NCBI GenBank assembly: GCA_947500965.1
Contig: CANMWW010000164.1
Span: 1 to 5,887 of the forward strand
From: Alphaproteobacteria bacterium
Lineage (GTDB): Bacteria > Pseudomonadota > Alphaproteobacteria > CACIAM-22H2
Reading direction: 5' to 3'
Length of the DNA stretch: 5,887 bases
Part shown: piece by piece, positions 4,853 through 5,887 of the stretch
How the letters are laid out: each line of letters opens with the position of its first letter
Position numbering within the stretch: the stretch's first letter is position 1
Notes under the pieces: model-generated
Databases searched by the model: none
What the model saw: only the letters and a program-made list of their open reading frames with translations
What the model was told of the DNA's origin: nothing
Position numbers and translations under genes: made by a program

Positions 4853-5887
4853 TCAGGAGGCGAGCCGCGCCTGCCGCCGGATGTCGAGCACGCTGAAGAC
4901 CGCGAGGACCAGCGCGACGACGACGGTCGCGTAGACCAGCACCGGCATCCCGCGATCGACCAGGATCCCGAAGATGCCCGGCGACAGCGTGGAGCCGAGG
5001 TCGAGGCCGGAATAGACGAAGCCATAGACCTTGCCCGACGACCCCTTGGGCGTCGCGCGCCGGACGATGGCGTCGCGGGAAGGCCCGGTGACGCCGACGC
5101 ACAGGCCCGCAAGCGCCATGAGGACGGGAAGCCCCCAGGTGGCGGGCACCGGCTCCAGCGTCGCGAGGAGGATGAGGCTCGCGCCTGCCAGCAATCCGAT
5201 CGTCGCCACGACGTGGTGGCGGTCCGTCCGGTCGGCGAGCACCGCGCCAAGGACGATGCCGGCCGAGCTGCCCACGAGGAAGAGCGTGAGGCTCTTCGCG
5301 GCGAGCGTGTCCGTGAGGCCGAACATCGCCATCGCCGCCGGCACCGAGAAGGCCTGGAGGCCGACAAGCGCGGTCGAGAGCAGGAAGAAGTAGACGAAGC
5401 ACATGACGATCGGGCGCTGCATCAGGACCATCGCGCCCGTGTCGGCCTCGGCGCGCCTGGCGGAGTCCGCGACGCCCGCGCGGTCGTCGATCCACGCGCT
5501 GCGCATGTGCAGGAAGGCGGCGGCGGCCAGGCCGACGGCGCCCATGACGGCGACGGCCTCGCGCCAGCCCAGCAGCTTCGACAGGCCGACGCCCACGATC
5601 GGCGCCAGCACCCAGCCGATGTTGCCGGCGAGGCCGTGCGCGCCATAGGCGCGTCCCATCCGCGCCCGGTCGACGCGCGCGTTGAGCACTGCGAAGTCGG
5701 CGGGATGGAAGACGGCGTTGCCGAGCCCGGCGAACACCGCGAGCACGAGCAGCGCCCAGTATCCGGGCGCGAAGGCGACGCAGAACGTCGCCCCGGAGAG
5801 CAGCGCGAGCCCGGCGACGAGGACGCGGCTGGCGCCGACGCGGTCGACGACGAAGCCGGCGCCGAACTGCGCGACGCCCGACACGGC
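4853..5887 (-). CDS. Major facilitator superfamily transporter, 5'-truncated by window edge
   Basis: This is an inner-membrane secondary transporter, 344 residues visible. The reading frame stays open to the window edge, so the GTG at 5884 is not taken as the start. The fragment opens at the end of transmembrane helix 2 with the MFS motif A in the helix 2-3 loop (GFVVDRVGASR, fragment residues 11-21). It continues through the rest of the N-terminal half, a hydrophilic central loop (around IDDRAGVADSARRAEADTG) and six further helices, with a second motif-A-like loop (GAVLADRTDRHHV). Perhaps 50-70 residues, helix 1 and most of helix 2, are missing. The GLGNAVFHPAD segment (FHP at 60-62) recalls the fosmidomycin-resistance (Fsr) type of drug efflux proteins. 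Drug export by proton antiport is therefore the best guess, but the substrate cannot be read from sequence. It converges on the small lysine-rich gene and nothing suggests a shared function. Confidence 0.92.
   Translation of the reverse strand, partial: AVSGVAQFGAGFVVDRVGASRVLVAGLALLSGATFCVAFAPGYWALLVLAVFAGLGNAVFHPADFAVLNARVDRARMGRAYGAHGLAGNIGWVLAPIVGVGLSKLLGWREAVAVMGAVGLAAAAFLHMRSAWIDDRAGVADSARRAEADTGAMVLMQRPIVMCFVYFFLLSTALVGLQAFSVPAAMAMFGLTDTLAAKSLTLFLVGSSAGIVLGAVLADRTDRHHVVATIGLLAGASLILLATLEPVPATWGLPVLMALAGLCVGVTGPSRDAIVRRATPKGSSGKVYGFVYSGLDLGSTLSPGIFGILVDRGMPVLVYATVVVALVLAVFSVLDIRRQARLAS

Noticed and set aside
5403..5648. A plus-strand 81-residue frame inside the transporter gene
   Set aside because: It is an antisense shadow of well-supported transmembrane coding sequence, with a Ser/Thr/Ala/Arg-rich translation and no ribosome-binding site noticed.

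Overview
The window reads as high-GC, chromosomal, mostly housekeeping DNA from an alphaproteobacterium. The strongest evidence is a clear PopZ (DUF2497) pole-organizing protein, a family known from Alphaproteobacteria, sitting between a TolC-family outer-membrane gene and valS. As far as I recall, the order tolC-popZ-valS recurs in that class. Nearly all third codon positions are G or C. I see no mobile element, CRISPR array, tRNA, rRNA or defence system.

Layout: (1) 1-845, plus strand: the 3' part of a TolC-family outer-membrane channel gene, cut by the window edge. (2) 877-1413, plus: popZ, carrying an uninterrupted run of 19 prolines in its disordered linker. (3) 1414-1456: a short spacer filled by a strong GC hairpin. 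(4) 1457-4174, plus: full-length valS (valyl-tRNA synthetase) with a GTG start. (5) 4175-4561: a 387-base non-coding stretch. It begins with a GC hairpin that probably closes the valS transcript. Further on it holds competing inverted repeats and a near-perfect 20-base dyad. (6) 4562-4744, plus: a 60-residue lysine-rich exported protein with a good ribosome-binding site, not recognised as any named family. (7) 4745-4852: a convergent intergenic region with stacked palindromes, one of them terminator-like. (8) 4853-5887, minus: a major-facilitator-superfamily transporter, cut at its N-terminus by the window edge.

The first three genes have gaps of 31 and 43 bases, point the same way and show no convincing terminator between them, so they are probably co-transcribed. 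No metabolic link joins them. TolC is an envelope export channel, PopZ organises the cell pole and ValS charges tRNA-Val. One thread does connect popZ and valS: both encode polyproline stretches expected to need elongation factor EF-P, a 19-Pro run in PopZ and the conserved PPP triplet next to the HIGH motif in ValS.

I do not see an obvious new multi-gene system. The least explained parts are the small lysine-rich exported protein with its structured 387-base upstream region, and the extreme polyproline linker of PopZ.
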